This document shows positions 43,785-50,817 of a stretch of 50,817 bases of DNA, one piece after another. The translations under genes and the position numbers were made by a program. The stretch is from NCBI GenBank assembly GCA_009746045.1, contig RPFO01002295.1, positions 1 through 50,817 of the forward strand, read 5' to 3'. Position 1 is the first letter of the stretch. Every line of letters begins with the position of its first letter. This DNA comes from Mesostigma viride. Its lineage: Eukaryota; Streptophyta; Mesostigmatophyceae; Mesostigmatales; Mesostigmataceae. The notes under the pieces were generated by a model that was not told the origin of the DNA, searched no databases, and saw only the letters and a program-made list of their open reading frames with translations.

Positions 43785-44288
43785 TTACTCTTCTGTGAGA
43801 TTTTTTTCAGCGCCTTCTTTTGGAATTCCCACGACCGTGTTGTGGACCCTCCTGAGATGCAGCAGGAGGTTTTTTTCGTTTGCGAACGTGCTCTTACACC
43901 CGGGTTGTGGGCATTTCCACCTCGCGCCTCCCACCTGGACTCGTTTCCCGACAGGTACACCCGCAGGCTCCGGGGGTGCCGCCACTGCTTCATCGACGAC
44001 AACCGGTTCGGGAGCCGGCGCGACAGGGGCCGGTTGGGCATACGCGGACAACGGGGGGTACGCGACCGGTCTAGAGTTCGCCATCACTGACGCCATGAGA
44101 AGGGCATCCTTGAACCCTCGCGCCTCTGCGACCTTCCCTTTGTTCACCGCTCTTCGGACCGGCGCGCTGTGGATGACAATGGTGTTGGTCGATGAAGCGG
44201 TCACCTGCGACTGGGGTGCGACCTTACGCTTCGGTTTTCCCCTTTTACTTGAAGGACGGCGCCGTGCTGATTTCTGACGCCTTGCCAT
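43785..44288 (-). CDS. C2H2 zinc-finger protein (right copy)
   Basis: 167 aa, apparently identical to the left protein, with the basic N-terminus and one C-terminal C2H2 finger (C126, C131, H144, H149). Two bases separate it from the next gene. Confidence 0.8.
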   Translation of the reverse strand: MARRQKSARRRPSSKRGKPKRKVAPQSQVTASSTNTIVIHSAPVRRAVNKGKVAEARGFKDALLMASVMANSRPVAYPPLSAYAQPAPVAPAPEPVVVDEAVAAPPEPAGVPVGKRVQVGGARWKCPQPGCKSTFANEKNLLLHLRRVHNTVVGIPKEGAEKNLTEE

Positions 44289-44335
44289 TTCTGCATATAA
44301 TCATAGATTTTTATAACGTCCAAGTGAGGGTCTTG

Positions 44336-44842
44336 TTAGTCGACACGGCCATTTTTCCAGCGCGCGACTTGCAAAACGCCGTAGAGAGCTATGTTTGTTG
44401 ACGTGTCAGTGGTGATGCGAGGAATCCGCAATGCGATTTCAAACACCCCGTCATCCTCCTCGTATCCTGAAACAACATTCCAGTTGCTGCCAATTATAAC
44501 GTTTACCGGCCAGACGGACAGGCCGCTAGCCGTTAAGCGATATGGGTTTGATATGTCGAGAATCGTTGGTGGGTTGTTATCAAATGTTAACCTGACAAGG
44601 ATATTGGTCAACGCGGTCGGAAGAGTTAGTTCCGATTGCGTGGCCGGGTCGTGGAAAGACATCACGGCCACAGGGGCGCCGTGCCAAAATTGCGGAAGCG
44701 GGTAGTCGTATATGGGCTGCCTCAACCGACCAAAGAATCTGCTTCCAAATCGTGTGCGATATACGCCTAGTTTCTCGGACATCTTCATACAGGGCCACGT
44801 CCATCCCGTGATTGCCGCCAATTGACGACAGGCTTGAACCAT
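44336..44842 (-). CDS. Unrecognised beta-rich protein (right copy)
   Basis: 168 aa from ATG 44,842 (MVQACRQLAAITGW). It has the well-supported core LRQPIYDYPLPQFWHG to RWKNGRVD in one frame, unlike the left copy. Another open frame over the first 45 codons (MDVALYEDVRETRR) is also protein-like, so the N-terminus may be misread or the gene fused with its upstream neighbour. Confidence 0.55.
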   Translation of the reverse strand: MVQACRQLAAITGWTWPCMKMSEKLGVYRTRFGSRFFGRLRQPIYDYPLPQFWHGAPVAVMSFHDPATQSELTLPTALTNILVRLTFDNNPPTILDISNPYRLTASGLSVWPVNVIIGSNWNVVSGYEEDDGVFEIALRIPRITTDTSTNIALYGVLQVARWKNGRVD

Positions 44843-44851
44843 AATAGTAGC

Positions 44852-45348
44852 TTAGGCTAGAAGCAAATAAAAGCGGGCTCGGGCCAGATACTGTTGGATC
44901 TAATACCTGGAACGTCACGGTCGCCAAATGGATCATACCAGTAACTGGAGGATCAACCAGTGAAATATGATCACAGGTTATGTCAACGTACGACGAGGAT
45001 TTTGAATTGTGTTGTAGAAAAACCGCCAGTCCACGCTTCTCCAACGACTACGCTGATAAGCAACGGATCATTGCTCAACTTGGTGTTTGAAAATCCAAGT
45101 CTTACATAAAACTTCCTCACCGACTGACGAGCTGGTAGAATCCCATATATTTTGGCAGTATATTGGTTCATTTGCACGCCGTATTGAACATCGGGACACT
45201 TAACAACCGTGCGGATGACACTCTCATTCGTGAGTGTTAGCTCCTTAAACCAAGTATCCGCCACACCCGGTACGGGTTTTGTGACGCTATATTTGCCAAA
45301 AATGCTACAATTCCTCGACGAGGTGGACCTGTGACGCAGCTCCAACAC
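44852..45348 (-). pseudogene. Unrecognised beta-rich protein, frameshifted (right copy)
   Basis: Counterpart of 8,625-9,122. The frame from 45,348 breaks near 45,000 (GTTGTAGAAAAACC region; STTQFKI versus STTTISK on the left). The rest continues in the frame of 45,044-44,580 and shifts again relative to the left near 44,890. Confidence 0.5.
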
Positions 45349-45387
45349 GTCTCCACGGCTGTGTACGATCCGGATGGGTTGTTGGTT

Positions 45388-45557
45388 TTTAGGAGTCGAA
45401 CTCTATGTCTTGTAGGTCATCTTTGATTGGCCAGACATACGCGCCGTGGTACTCTCCGCTCAAGTGGAAACTGGTCGGAGGGCATCGGAATGTACGGGTC
45501 AATAATGTCTGTAGGAGTGGTTGTAAATATACCGGACGAGTTTGAGATTTTAGTCAT
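45388..45557 (-). pseudogene. Short unrecognised gene, frameshifted (right copy)
   Basis: Same split as at 8,417-8,585: MTKISNSSGIFTTTPTDII in one frame and DDLQDIEFDS before TAA in another. Product unknown. Confidence 0.3.
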
Positions 45558-45593
45558 TCACTAGTTTTGAGGAGTTGTTTTGATATATAACGC

Positions 45594-47606
45594 TCACTTC
45601 CCATCCGATTTTCTTCGAAATGCCACCCAGTAGCTGTTTTGTTGTCTCCATGATGAGTTTAACGTGTATCGAACCTTCGACTTCAGATTGTCAAACAGGT
45701 CGAGTGCATAGTCACTATGGTGCAGATTGATACCCAGCATACCCCAATGCGTCGTAGCCGCATTTCTCCAATTCTGATGGGCATCTGTCGTGGCCGGGTG
45801 ATATTTATTCGTCAAAGACATAGTATTTTCTGCAAACGAGACGAAAGCATCGTTGCTGCCCAAATATAGCCGAAAACACAATAGAAATGGGCCGTCGATG
45901 AGCTGCTCTGAAAAAACAACACATTTGCTTGGTGCCGGAGTGGCTGTTTTTACAAAAAAGAATTTTTCGGGAGACCCTTCAAAGTAGTATTTCGAAGCTT
46001 CTGCTTGCAGCGTGGTCACGGAGTGGCGCGAGAATGATTCTAGAGAATGGAGCGTCGTAGCGGGGCCGTCTATCTCCACGGTCTCTCCTGACAGGTTTGG
46101 CGAGTCCTTTACGGTTACGATCCTGTATCTGAGTTCTACATCATCGCCTTCGGATGGATTTTGAAACGTCGTTGTCTTCAACGTCCCATCCAAGGCCCCT
46201 TGAGATACTCCGTTCGCCAACAGATGAAAACCGGTGAGAGGAGGCAACGACTTTCCCCACCCCACATCATGGTCCGCGTAGACGCCGTTGATCGCGATTT
46301 TTACAGGATTTAGATATGAAATGTAGGAACTTGGTGTCCGGATGCCGGAGTGCAGTTGGCTCATTTTTGAAACGCATACCATCACCCCTCCTTTGTGGGT
46401 GGTGTAGGAGGTGAGGGTCGAGTCGTTGTAGACGTCTATCTCGTAGTTCATATACTTGTTACTATCTGCCGCGACTGGCGCGGTGATTACGGCGTCTTCC
46501 CCGCGCAGTCCCCCGTTTTGCGAGAGGGAGACTCCGCCGATGGTCGGAGTGGTCGGCGTGAGCTGGGTGGAATTCATGTACCACCTGATGGGGAGTTTGC
46601 GTTGGTATGCGAAGGGGGTCGTCATCTTTATGCCCTGTTTGAGGGTCGTTCCCTCTACGACCTCCCAATTAGCGGTGGTTGGATTGGTGCTCCAGTAGAG
46701 TGCGTTCACAGGGTCAATCGGACCCATTCGCCAGTCCGTCAGTGGCGAGTATGTACGCGTGATGGTGAAGGATCTCCCAGTTAGTGGAAGGCGGCGGTTG
46801 TCGTCGCGAATCGTGGCGAAAGACAACAACTCCACGCGGAGAGGGAGGCCGTTAAATCGAGATCCGCCGAGACCATAGAAAGAGTCGGAAAAGTATGGAT
46901 ATCCTACCTCTCCGTCCACAACGCTCTCCCCCGTGCGCGCCTGGGTCGTGTGGTAGTCGCGATAGGTAAACTTACAGATTCCACTCGCGTCGCCATTCGT
47001 AACGTTGTAGGGCAGCTGGACTCGCACATCCTGGTCATTGATGACGTTGAACGCGTTTTGGTGCGACACGGTCGTCCCGTCTTCGAGATGGAGGACGAAA
47101 TCCCCGTTCAAGTTAGCTATCGACGTTTTGCCTACCCCGTGTTGGTCAAAAAGGTAGTCCAATTGCGCGCGGGTCAGGACTCTGCCACCAGGGTCTAGCA
47201 ACGTATCAGGGCTAAAGTCGAAGACGTGGTACTGGGTCGCTCCCACTTTCGCCGTAAGGTAAGGTTCATTTAGAGTGAGATCGTCGACTAAAGTAGTCCC
47301 TGATTTAAAATAGGAATACCCATTCACGACGAGACTGTAAGCAAGTTCCGATGGGTCGCTTGCGGTCTCGTCGTCGTAATTGTCTCCGAGTCGCACATTT
47401 GTCGGCTGGCTCGGGTAGAAAATTTTGAATCCGTCGACAACGAGTGACTCATCGAATGGATGTGAAATGCCAAGAAGTAACGTCACGCTAGCTTGAAGCC
47501 CATCTATGTCTGTTTCGATGTTAGAAACACGCTCCTCCATTTCAGGGTCGAGCGTTAACCCGGTGGCGAGATTGGTCGGTCTGCTCAATGTTGTTAGAAC
47601 GACCAT
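45594..47606 (-). CDS. Large beta-rich virion protein (fibre/spike-like), intact copy
   Basis: 670 aa in one frame. An N-terminal coiled-coil start (MEERVSNIETDIDGLQASV, residues about 23-42) is followed by beta-rich sequence with many Thr, Ser, Asn, Gly and aromatic residues, for example VDGEVGYPYFSDSFYGLGG and SFTITRTYSPLTDWRMG. No known domain is recognised and there is no signal or membrane segment. The end is uncertain: in the left copy the last frame reads on for 12 codons (VERYISKQLLKT) where this copy has a stop caused by two missing bases. It begins 24 bases from the divergent coiled-coil gene. A structural role is inferred from size, composition and its place in the virion block. 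Confidence 0.72.
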   Translation of the reverse strand: MVVLTTLSRPTNLATGLTLDPEMEERVSNIETDIDGLQASVTLLLGISHPFDESLVVDGFKIFYPSQPTNVRLGDNYDDETASDPSELAYSLVVNGYSYFKSGTTLVDDLTLNEPYLTAKVGATQYHVFDFSPDTLLDPGGRVLTRAQLDYLFDQHGVGKTSIANLNGDFVLHLEDGTTVSHQNAFNVINDQDVRVQLPYNVTNGDASGICKFTYRDYHTTQARTGESVVDGEVGYPYFSDSFYGLGGSRFNGLPLRVELLSFATIRDDNRRLPLTGRSFTITRTYSPLTDWRMGPIDPVNALYWSTNPTTANWEVVEGTTLKQGIKMTTPFAYQRKLPIRWYMNSTQLTPTTPTIGGVSLSQNGGLRGEDAVITAPVAADSNKYMNYEIDVYNDSTLTSYTTHKGGVMVCVSKMSQLHSGIRTPSSYISYLNPVKIAINGVYADHDVGWGKSLPPLTGFHLLANGVSQGALDGTLKTTTFQNPSEGDDVELRYRIVTVKDSPNLSGETVEIDGPATTLHSLESFSRHSVTTLQAEASKYYFEGSPEKFFFVKTATPAPSKCVVFSEQLIDGPFLLCFRLYLGSNDAFVSFAENTMSLTNKYHPATTDAHQNWRNAATTHWGMLGINLHHSDYALDLFDNLKSKVRYTLNSSWRQQNSYWVAFRRKSDGK

Positions 47607-47630
47607 TTATTATCTACCTAGAATATAAAC
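47607..47630. promoter_or_regulatory. 24-base divergent promoter gap (right copy)
   Basis: Identical to 6,345-6,368 in inverse orientation, with AT-rich TATA-like elements facing both ways. Confidence 0.5.
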
Positions 47631-48158
47631 ATGGCCTCTGAGGCTTCAGAGACCCCAACGAGCTACCAAGACGAAACCTTCGCCGAGACGCGGGAAGAGC
47701 AGGTTGACCTGGTCAAGACAATTCGAAAGGGACAACCGCTGAATGATGAACAGAAAAAAGCCCTTCGCGACAAAATGAGGGTTTACCAGCAACGCGCAAA
47801 AGCCGAGAGGGAGAAGAGACGAAACGAAGAAAAGGAGGCAGAGATAACGAAACGAAAGGTCCTTGCAAAGGAATTGGAGATTCAGCGGCAAAGGCTAGTC
47901 GAACTCGAGCTGCAAGAAGCCCGCAACAAATCGCGGATTGAACGCCTTCTCGCTGAAGATTCCGTCGCCTCAACCCCCGCCGACACGCCAAAACCAAGAC
48001 GGGGTCGAAAGCCCAAGGAGACAGAGCCGGACTCTCCGCCACCCCCGATCAAGACCCGACAGCTCCCACCTCCACCACCGCCACCTGTCGCGATGACGCC
48101 ATACGAGATGCGCATGGCCGCCATCCGCGCGTCTCTCCTTGCTAGTCTGGACGATTAA
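47631..48158 (+). CDS. Charged coiled-coil protein with proline-rich tail (right copy)
   Basis: 175 aa, apparently identical to 5,817-6,344. Followed after 12 bases by the packaging ATPase. Confidence 0.8.
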   Translation: MASEASETPTSYQDETFAETREEQVDLVKTIRKGQPLNDEQKKALRDKMRVYQQRAKAEREKRRNEEKEAEITKRKVLAKELEIQRQRLVELELQEARNKSRIERLLAEDSVASTPADTPKPRRGRKPKETEPDSPPPPIKTRQLPPPPPPPVAMTPYEMRMAAIRASLLASLDD

Positions 48159-48170
48159 AATGTCTTCAGA

Positions 48171-49054
48171 ATGATAATGGCTATCATCGAAGAGCGACGA
48201 ATTCATTCACTTGAGAACAAAGACATCAAGCAACGATACGCCCCACAGCGTCCTGCTCCACCGAATATGCCGAGTCTTCATTTCATCGCAAACTTCTGCG
48301 GAGCTCGACGGTCTGGGAAAACTACATCGGCAGTCAACATGGCGAAGGCTTACTTTGCTAACAACTCATTCGACAAGCTGTACCTCATTTCAGGGAGTGC
48401 CCACACGGAGCCAAAATACAAGGAGCTCCCGGAACCAGCTATGACGATGGAAGTCTACTCTAACCTGGCATTCGATGGGATGATAGATCATATAAAGTCT
48501 GACCTCCACGAATACGAGAGGTACAAGGACGATCTCAAGGTCTGGGAAACGTTCAAACGCGAATACGTGGATGGGAAAAAAAACGCAGAACTCATGGACC
48601 TCTCCATGTACCTACGCCTTGATGCAATGAACTGGGATAAACCTGCGACAAGGTTCGAGCACGGTCCTCCTTCGTCGCTCATTCTGATAGACGACATGCA
48701 AGGCAGTGCCCTCTATCAGAGCTCTAGCAAAAACGCTGTTGCGGCTTTCGCGTTCAAACACAGACACTTCCTCACGAGCATGATTTTCCTGACACAGGCG
48801 TACACAGCGGTGGCGTACCACGAGCAGTGCGAGCGAATATATCGTTTCTTGCGCTGTTCAGAACGAAGGACCATCGAGCCGCGCGACAGATCGCGGAAGA
48901 GAGCGCGGGGGCTGTGGCGCCGGACGAGTTTCTCGCGCTATGGGACCACGCCGTCAAGGACGATCCTCACGACTTCTTCGCTGTCGACTTCGACCAGCGC
49001 GACCCGAAAAAAATGTTTCGTCGAAACTTCAATACATTTCTCTCGATAAAATAA
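48171..49054 (+). pseudogene. A32-like packaging ATPase, one frameshift (right copy)
   Basis: The first 215 residues are in frame, with Walker A in GARRSGKTT (44-52), Walker B in SSLILIDDMQG (167-177) and Gln208 in FLTQAYT. The frame breaks at about 48,807 where the left copy has one more A (TACACAAGCGG versus TACACAGCGG). The natural C-terminus continues in the frame of 48,827-49,054 (MRANISFLALFRTKDH). The left copy is intact at this place but broken upstream. Length (about 290 aa) fits the family. Confidence 0.88.
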
Positions 49055-49076
49055 TTTTCTCTGAACATGATATACT

Positions 49077-49571
49077 ATGGATATTCCGTCCATCAAACGA
49101 TACGCAGGCGCCGAGAAGGAGTACGTGTTGGACACCCAAGCACTCCTCCGATATTGTTCGGGTTCTCGACTGGGGCAGAAAACTCTAGAACGTGTCGTCA
49201 GGATCCTTCAAGAAGCAGGCCACCACGACACGATTCCGTCCACCTGTCACGACATGAGCCCCGAAATCCGATTGGCCATCCTCGCCTTGGTGGGCGATCG
49301 CAGGCGTCCACGTGGGCGCTCACCCTCCAAAACGGAAAAACGACACGAACCGAAACGGCCTCGAGGGCGCCCAAGGATCCACCCCGTAGGGTATAAAAAG
49401 CCTCGAGCCAAAAAATTGTCTCATGTTCAGTCATCAGATGACGGTGACCGTAGAGGAGCGTCGCGAGCAATGGCGACGGGCCCAGGCGAAGAGGCGAGCA
49501 ATCGCCCGCGACCAGACGAACTGCATCTCGGCGAAAAGCAAGGTCAAGAAGGGCGTCTGGAATCCCAGTGA
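49077..49571 (+). CDS. AT-hook DNA-binding protein (right copy, full-length form)
   Basis: 164 aa. The N-terminal 85 residues equal the left copy. Then comes an AT-hook, EPKRPRGRPRIHP, followed by more basic sequence (GYKKPRAKKLSH) and a tail of low complexity. The last 49 codons overlap the start of the recombinase gene (ATG 49,423) in another frame, so the tail may be incidental. An AT-hook binds the minor groove of AT-rich DNA. A role with the neighbouring recombinase or in transcription is possible but unproven. Confidence 0.65.
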   Translation: MDIPSIKRYAGAEKEYVLDTQALLRYCSGSRLGQKTLERVVRILQEAGHHDTIPSTCHDMSPEIRLAILALVGDRRRPRGRSPSKTEKRHEPKRPRGRPRIHPVGYKKPRAKKLSHVQSSDDGDRRGASRAMATGPGEEASNRPRPDELHLGEKQGQEGRLESQ

Positions 49572-50727
49572 CCGATGGATCGCAAATAACCCCGAGTGCG
49601 CGGAAAAAATCGGCTTGCAGGCGACCTCTCCACCCTCGCCGGAGCCACCGCACCACGAGGAACCGCCTGCGCGACCTACTGATGGACGATACTGGACCTT
49701 CGACGAGGCCGTCGCCGCAGCGGATGCCCGGCCAGAGCATCACGAGCCTGGCAGGCCCTCGAGAGAGCGCGGGGCGACGCGCAAAACCGCGAAGGGGTAT
49801 ATCGGCAGGCTGCGAGTTCTCCTTGACAAAATGGGGTGCTCGCAGGACGAATCAGTCGACTGCCTCGCAGACACCGCCCGTGTCCTGCGCGTCGTCCACG
49901 AAACCTCGGAACCCAAACGCAAGCTCGCACACTCGAAAGAGGATGCGTGGAGGGAGAACGAGAAGAACTTGCTCGGAGTGATAAACGGGGTGAATCGAAT
50001 GATGCCACCTGAGAAGAGGCTCCCACGCGACGTGACGGACGCGTACGCTGCTCGAGTCAATGAGCTGAAGGTCGGCGATCTCGACAGGAAATTCGACAGG
50101 GCCGAGAGCAAGCCACTGAGGTACACGTACGAGCAGCTCCAGCGGATCGCCGCCGCCGAGTACAAAAAGGACCCTACGTCTGACGCCGCTTTGATGGGTC
50201 TTATTTACCTGTCCGGCGAGAAACTGCCACCGACCAGGTACGACCACGACAAAATGCGCATCGTCAGTTCTATCAGCGAGCTCGAGCCACACGAGAACGG
50301 ATACATTCCGAGCGAGCGCCGCATGATAATTCAACGTTTTAAGACGGCAGAGACGTACGGCACGTACGACTACCAAATTCCAGACGGGTACAAGAAGCTG
50401 ATTAACGCGTTGCAGGCTCGAGCTGATCAGAAGTACGTGTTCGAGGACCCAAAAAATCCAGGCGAATACATGAAGCACGAGTATTATTCTGCGAAGTACA
50501 ACCGCATCTACCACGGCATTGATGCAACGAGGCAGGCGTACATCACCCGTTTCTTGAAGGGCGCTTCGTGGAAAAAGCGAAAATGGGCTGGTGACTTGAT
50601 GGGGCACGACGTACTTACAGGAGCCGTTTACGAGCGGCAGGCGGGGGACCCCTCTCCCCAGGGCGGCGAGACTGGCGGACGTCGGCTGAGGGGAGAGAGT
50701 CCCATGAACTTTTTTATTCCTGTATAA
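49423..50727 (+). CDS. Tyrosine recombinase/integrase, diverged allele (right copy)
   Basis: 434 aa as read. Residues 1-78 or so are identical to the left recombinase. From about 49,663 the two diverge at many positions throughout the core-binding and catalytic domains (for example SSISELEPHENG versus DSVAELGPHENG, and a block RFKTAETYGTYDYQIPDGY versus NFKTQHSMPVYDVVIPKKY). Catalytic residues are kept: Arg in LPPTRYDHDKM, Arg in DATRQAYIT, His in MGHDV, Tyr in GAVYER. The last 11 residues (ESPMNFFIPV end) come from the flipped tail after 50,693 and are unlikely to be native. Confidence 0.88.
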   Translation: MFSHQMTVTVEERREQWRRAQAKRRAIARDQTNCISAKSKVKKGVWNPSDRWIANNPECAEKIGLQATSPPSPEPPHHEEPPARPTDGRYWTFDEAVAAADARPEHHEPGRPSRERGATRKTAKGYIGRLRVLLDKMGCSQDESVDCLADTARVLRVVHETSEPKRKLAHSKEDAWRENEKNLLGVINGVNRMMPPEKRLPRDVTDAYAARVNELKVGDLDRKFDRAESKPLRYTYEQLQRIAAAEYKKDPTSDAALMGLIYLSGEKLPPTRYDHDKMRIVSSISELEPHENGYIPSERRMIIQRFKTAETYGTYDYQIPDGYKKLINALQARADQKYVFEDPKNPGEYMKHEYYSAKYNRIYHGIDATRQAYITRFLKGASWKKRKWAGDLMGHDVLTGAVYERQAGDPSPQGGETGGRRLRGESPMNFFIPV

Positions 50728-50817
50728 TTGCAATGCTAAGTGACTTTAGGATAATCCTTTTTTCGACTTCATTGGAAAATTTCCACGGGCAAACTGTCTA
50801 GCTTTGTTCCTTCAGGC
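50694..50817. other. Flipped copy of the recombinase-primase intergenic region at window end
   Basis: Resembles 3,193-3,316 in the same plus orientation (CCCATGAACTTTTTTATTCC, CTGTATAAT, TTTTCGAC, AAAATTTCCACGGGCAAACT), although the adjoining recombinase is in the opposite orientation in the two copies. By eye about three-quarters identical, with many one-base indels. Confidence 0.6.

Larger units (their letters stand above)
37331..50817. mobile_element. Integrated polinton-like virus, right copy (inverted)
   Basis: Mirror image of the left copy, from the last unrecognised gene (37.6 kb) to the recombinase (50.7 kb). Very close identity to the left copy ends abruptly at about 49,663; the rest of the recombinase is diverged. 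Alignable sequence in mirror orientation ends near 50,693. The primase-helicase would lie beyond the window. Inner boundary by loss of similarity at 37,331. Confidence 0.85.

Overview
The window looks like a piece of nuclear genome from a single-celled eukaryote, most likely an alga. It carries plant-type telomere repeats (TTTAGGG / CCCTAAA), GT-AG split host exons, LINE retrotransposon debris and many micro- and minisatellites. The species cannot be fixed from the sequence. The dominant content is two copies, in inverted orientation, of an integrated double-jelly-roll-capsid DNA virus of the polinton-like virus (PLV) or virophage-related kind. The outer ends of both copies lie at or beyond the window edges.

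Left viral copy (1 to about 16,629). A minus-strand block holds an archaeo-eukaryotic (UL52-type) primase fused to an origin-binding-protein-like helicase, a tyrosine recombinase, an AT-hook protein, an A32-like packaging ATPase and a coiled-coil protein. A 24-base divergent promoter gap at 6,345 separates it from a plus-strand morphogenesis block: a large beta-rich virion protein, two small beta-rich proteins, a C2H2 zinc-finger protein, a small acidic-tailed protein, a minor capsid (penton) candidate, a Gly/Ala-rich small virion protein, the major capsid protein, a 56-residue protein, a fibre with three Ig-like repeats and a C-terminal LamG lectin fold, and two unrecognised genes. The right copy (about 37,331 to 50,817) repeats the same order mirror-wise, from the last gene to the recombinase.

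The two copies are nearly identical from about 37.3 kb to 49.66 kb apart from scattered one-base indels. The identity then drops sharply inside the recombinase gene. Most frameshifts are private to one copy and often sit in homopolymers, so many breaks may be sequencing errors or very recent damage. No B-family polymerase, retroviral-type integrase or adenain-type protease was seen, but the elements are incomplete here.

The middle (16,629-37,331) is host DNA: four tandem 53-base hairpin units; converging interstitial telomeric repeats near 17.15 kb and 36.25 kb with a shared subtelomeric unit in inverted orientation; a secreted-type Cys-rich protein gene built of CTDC-like 24-residue repeats (17,815-19,371, minus); a plausible multi-exon plus-strand gene (23.6-27.5 kb) with an approximately 149-unit AAC tract; several minisatellites; an inverted-repeat-bounded block of LINE fragments (30.9-36.1 kb); a TTCAA pentanucleotide tract; and 162-base subtelomeric repeats.

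Functionally, the viral genes form one programme: primase-helicase for replication, recombinase for integration, ATPase plus major and minor capsid proteins for assembly and packaging, and the fibre for attachment to the host cell.
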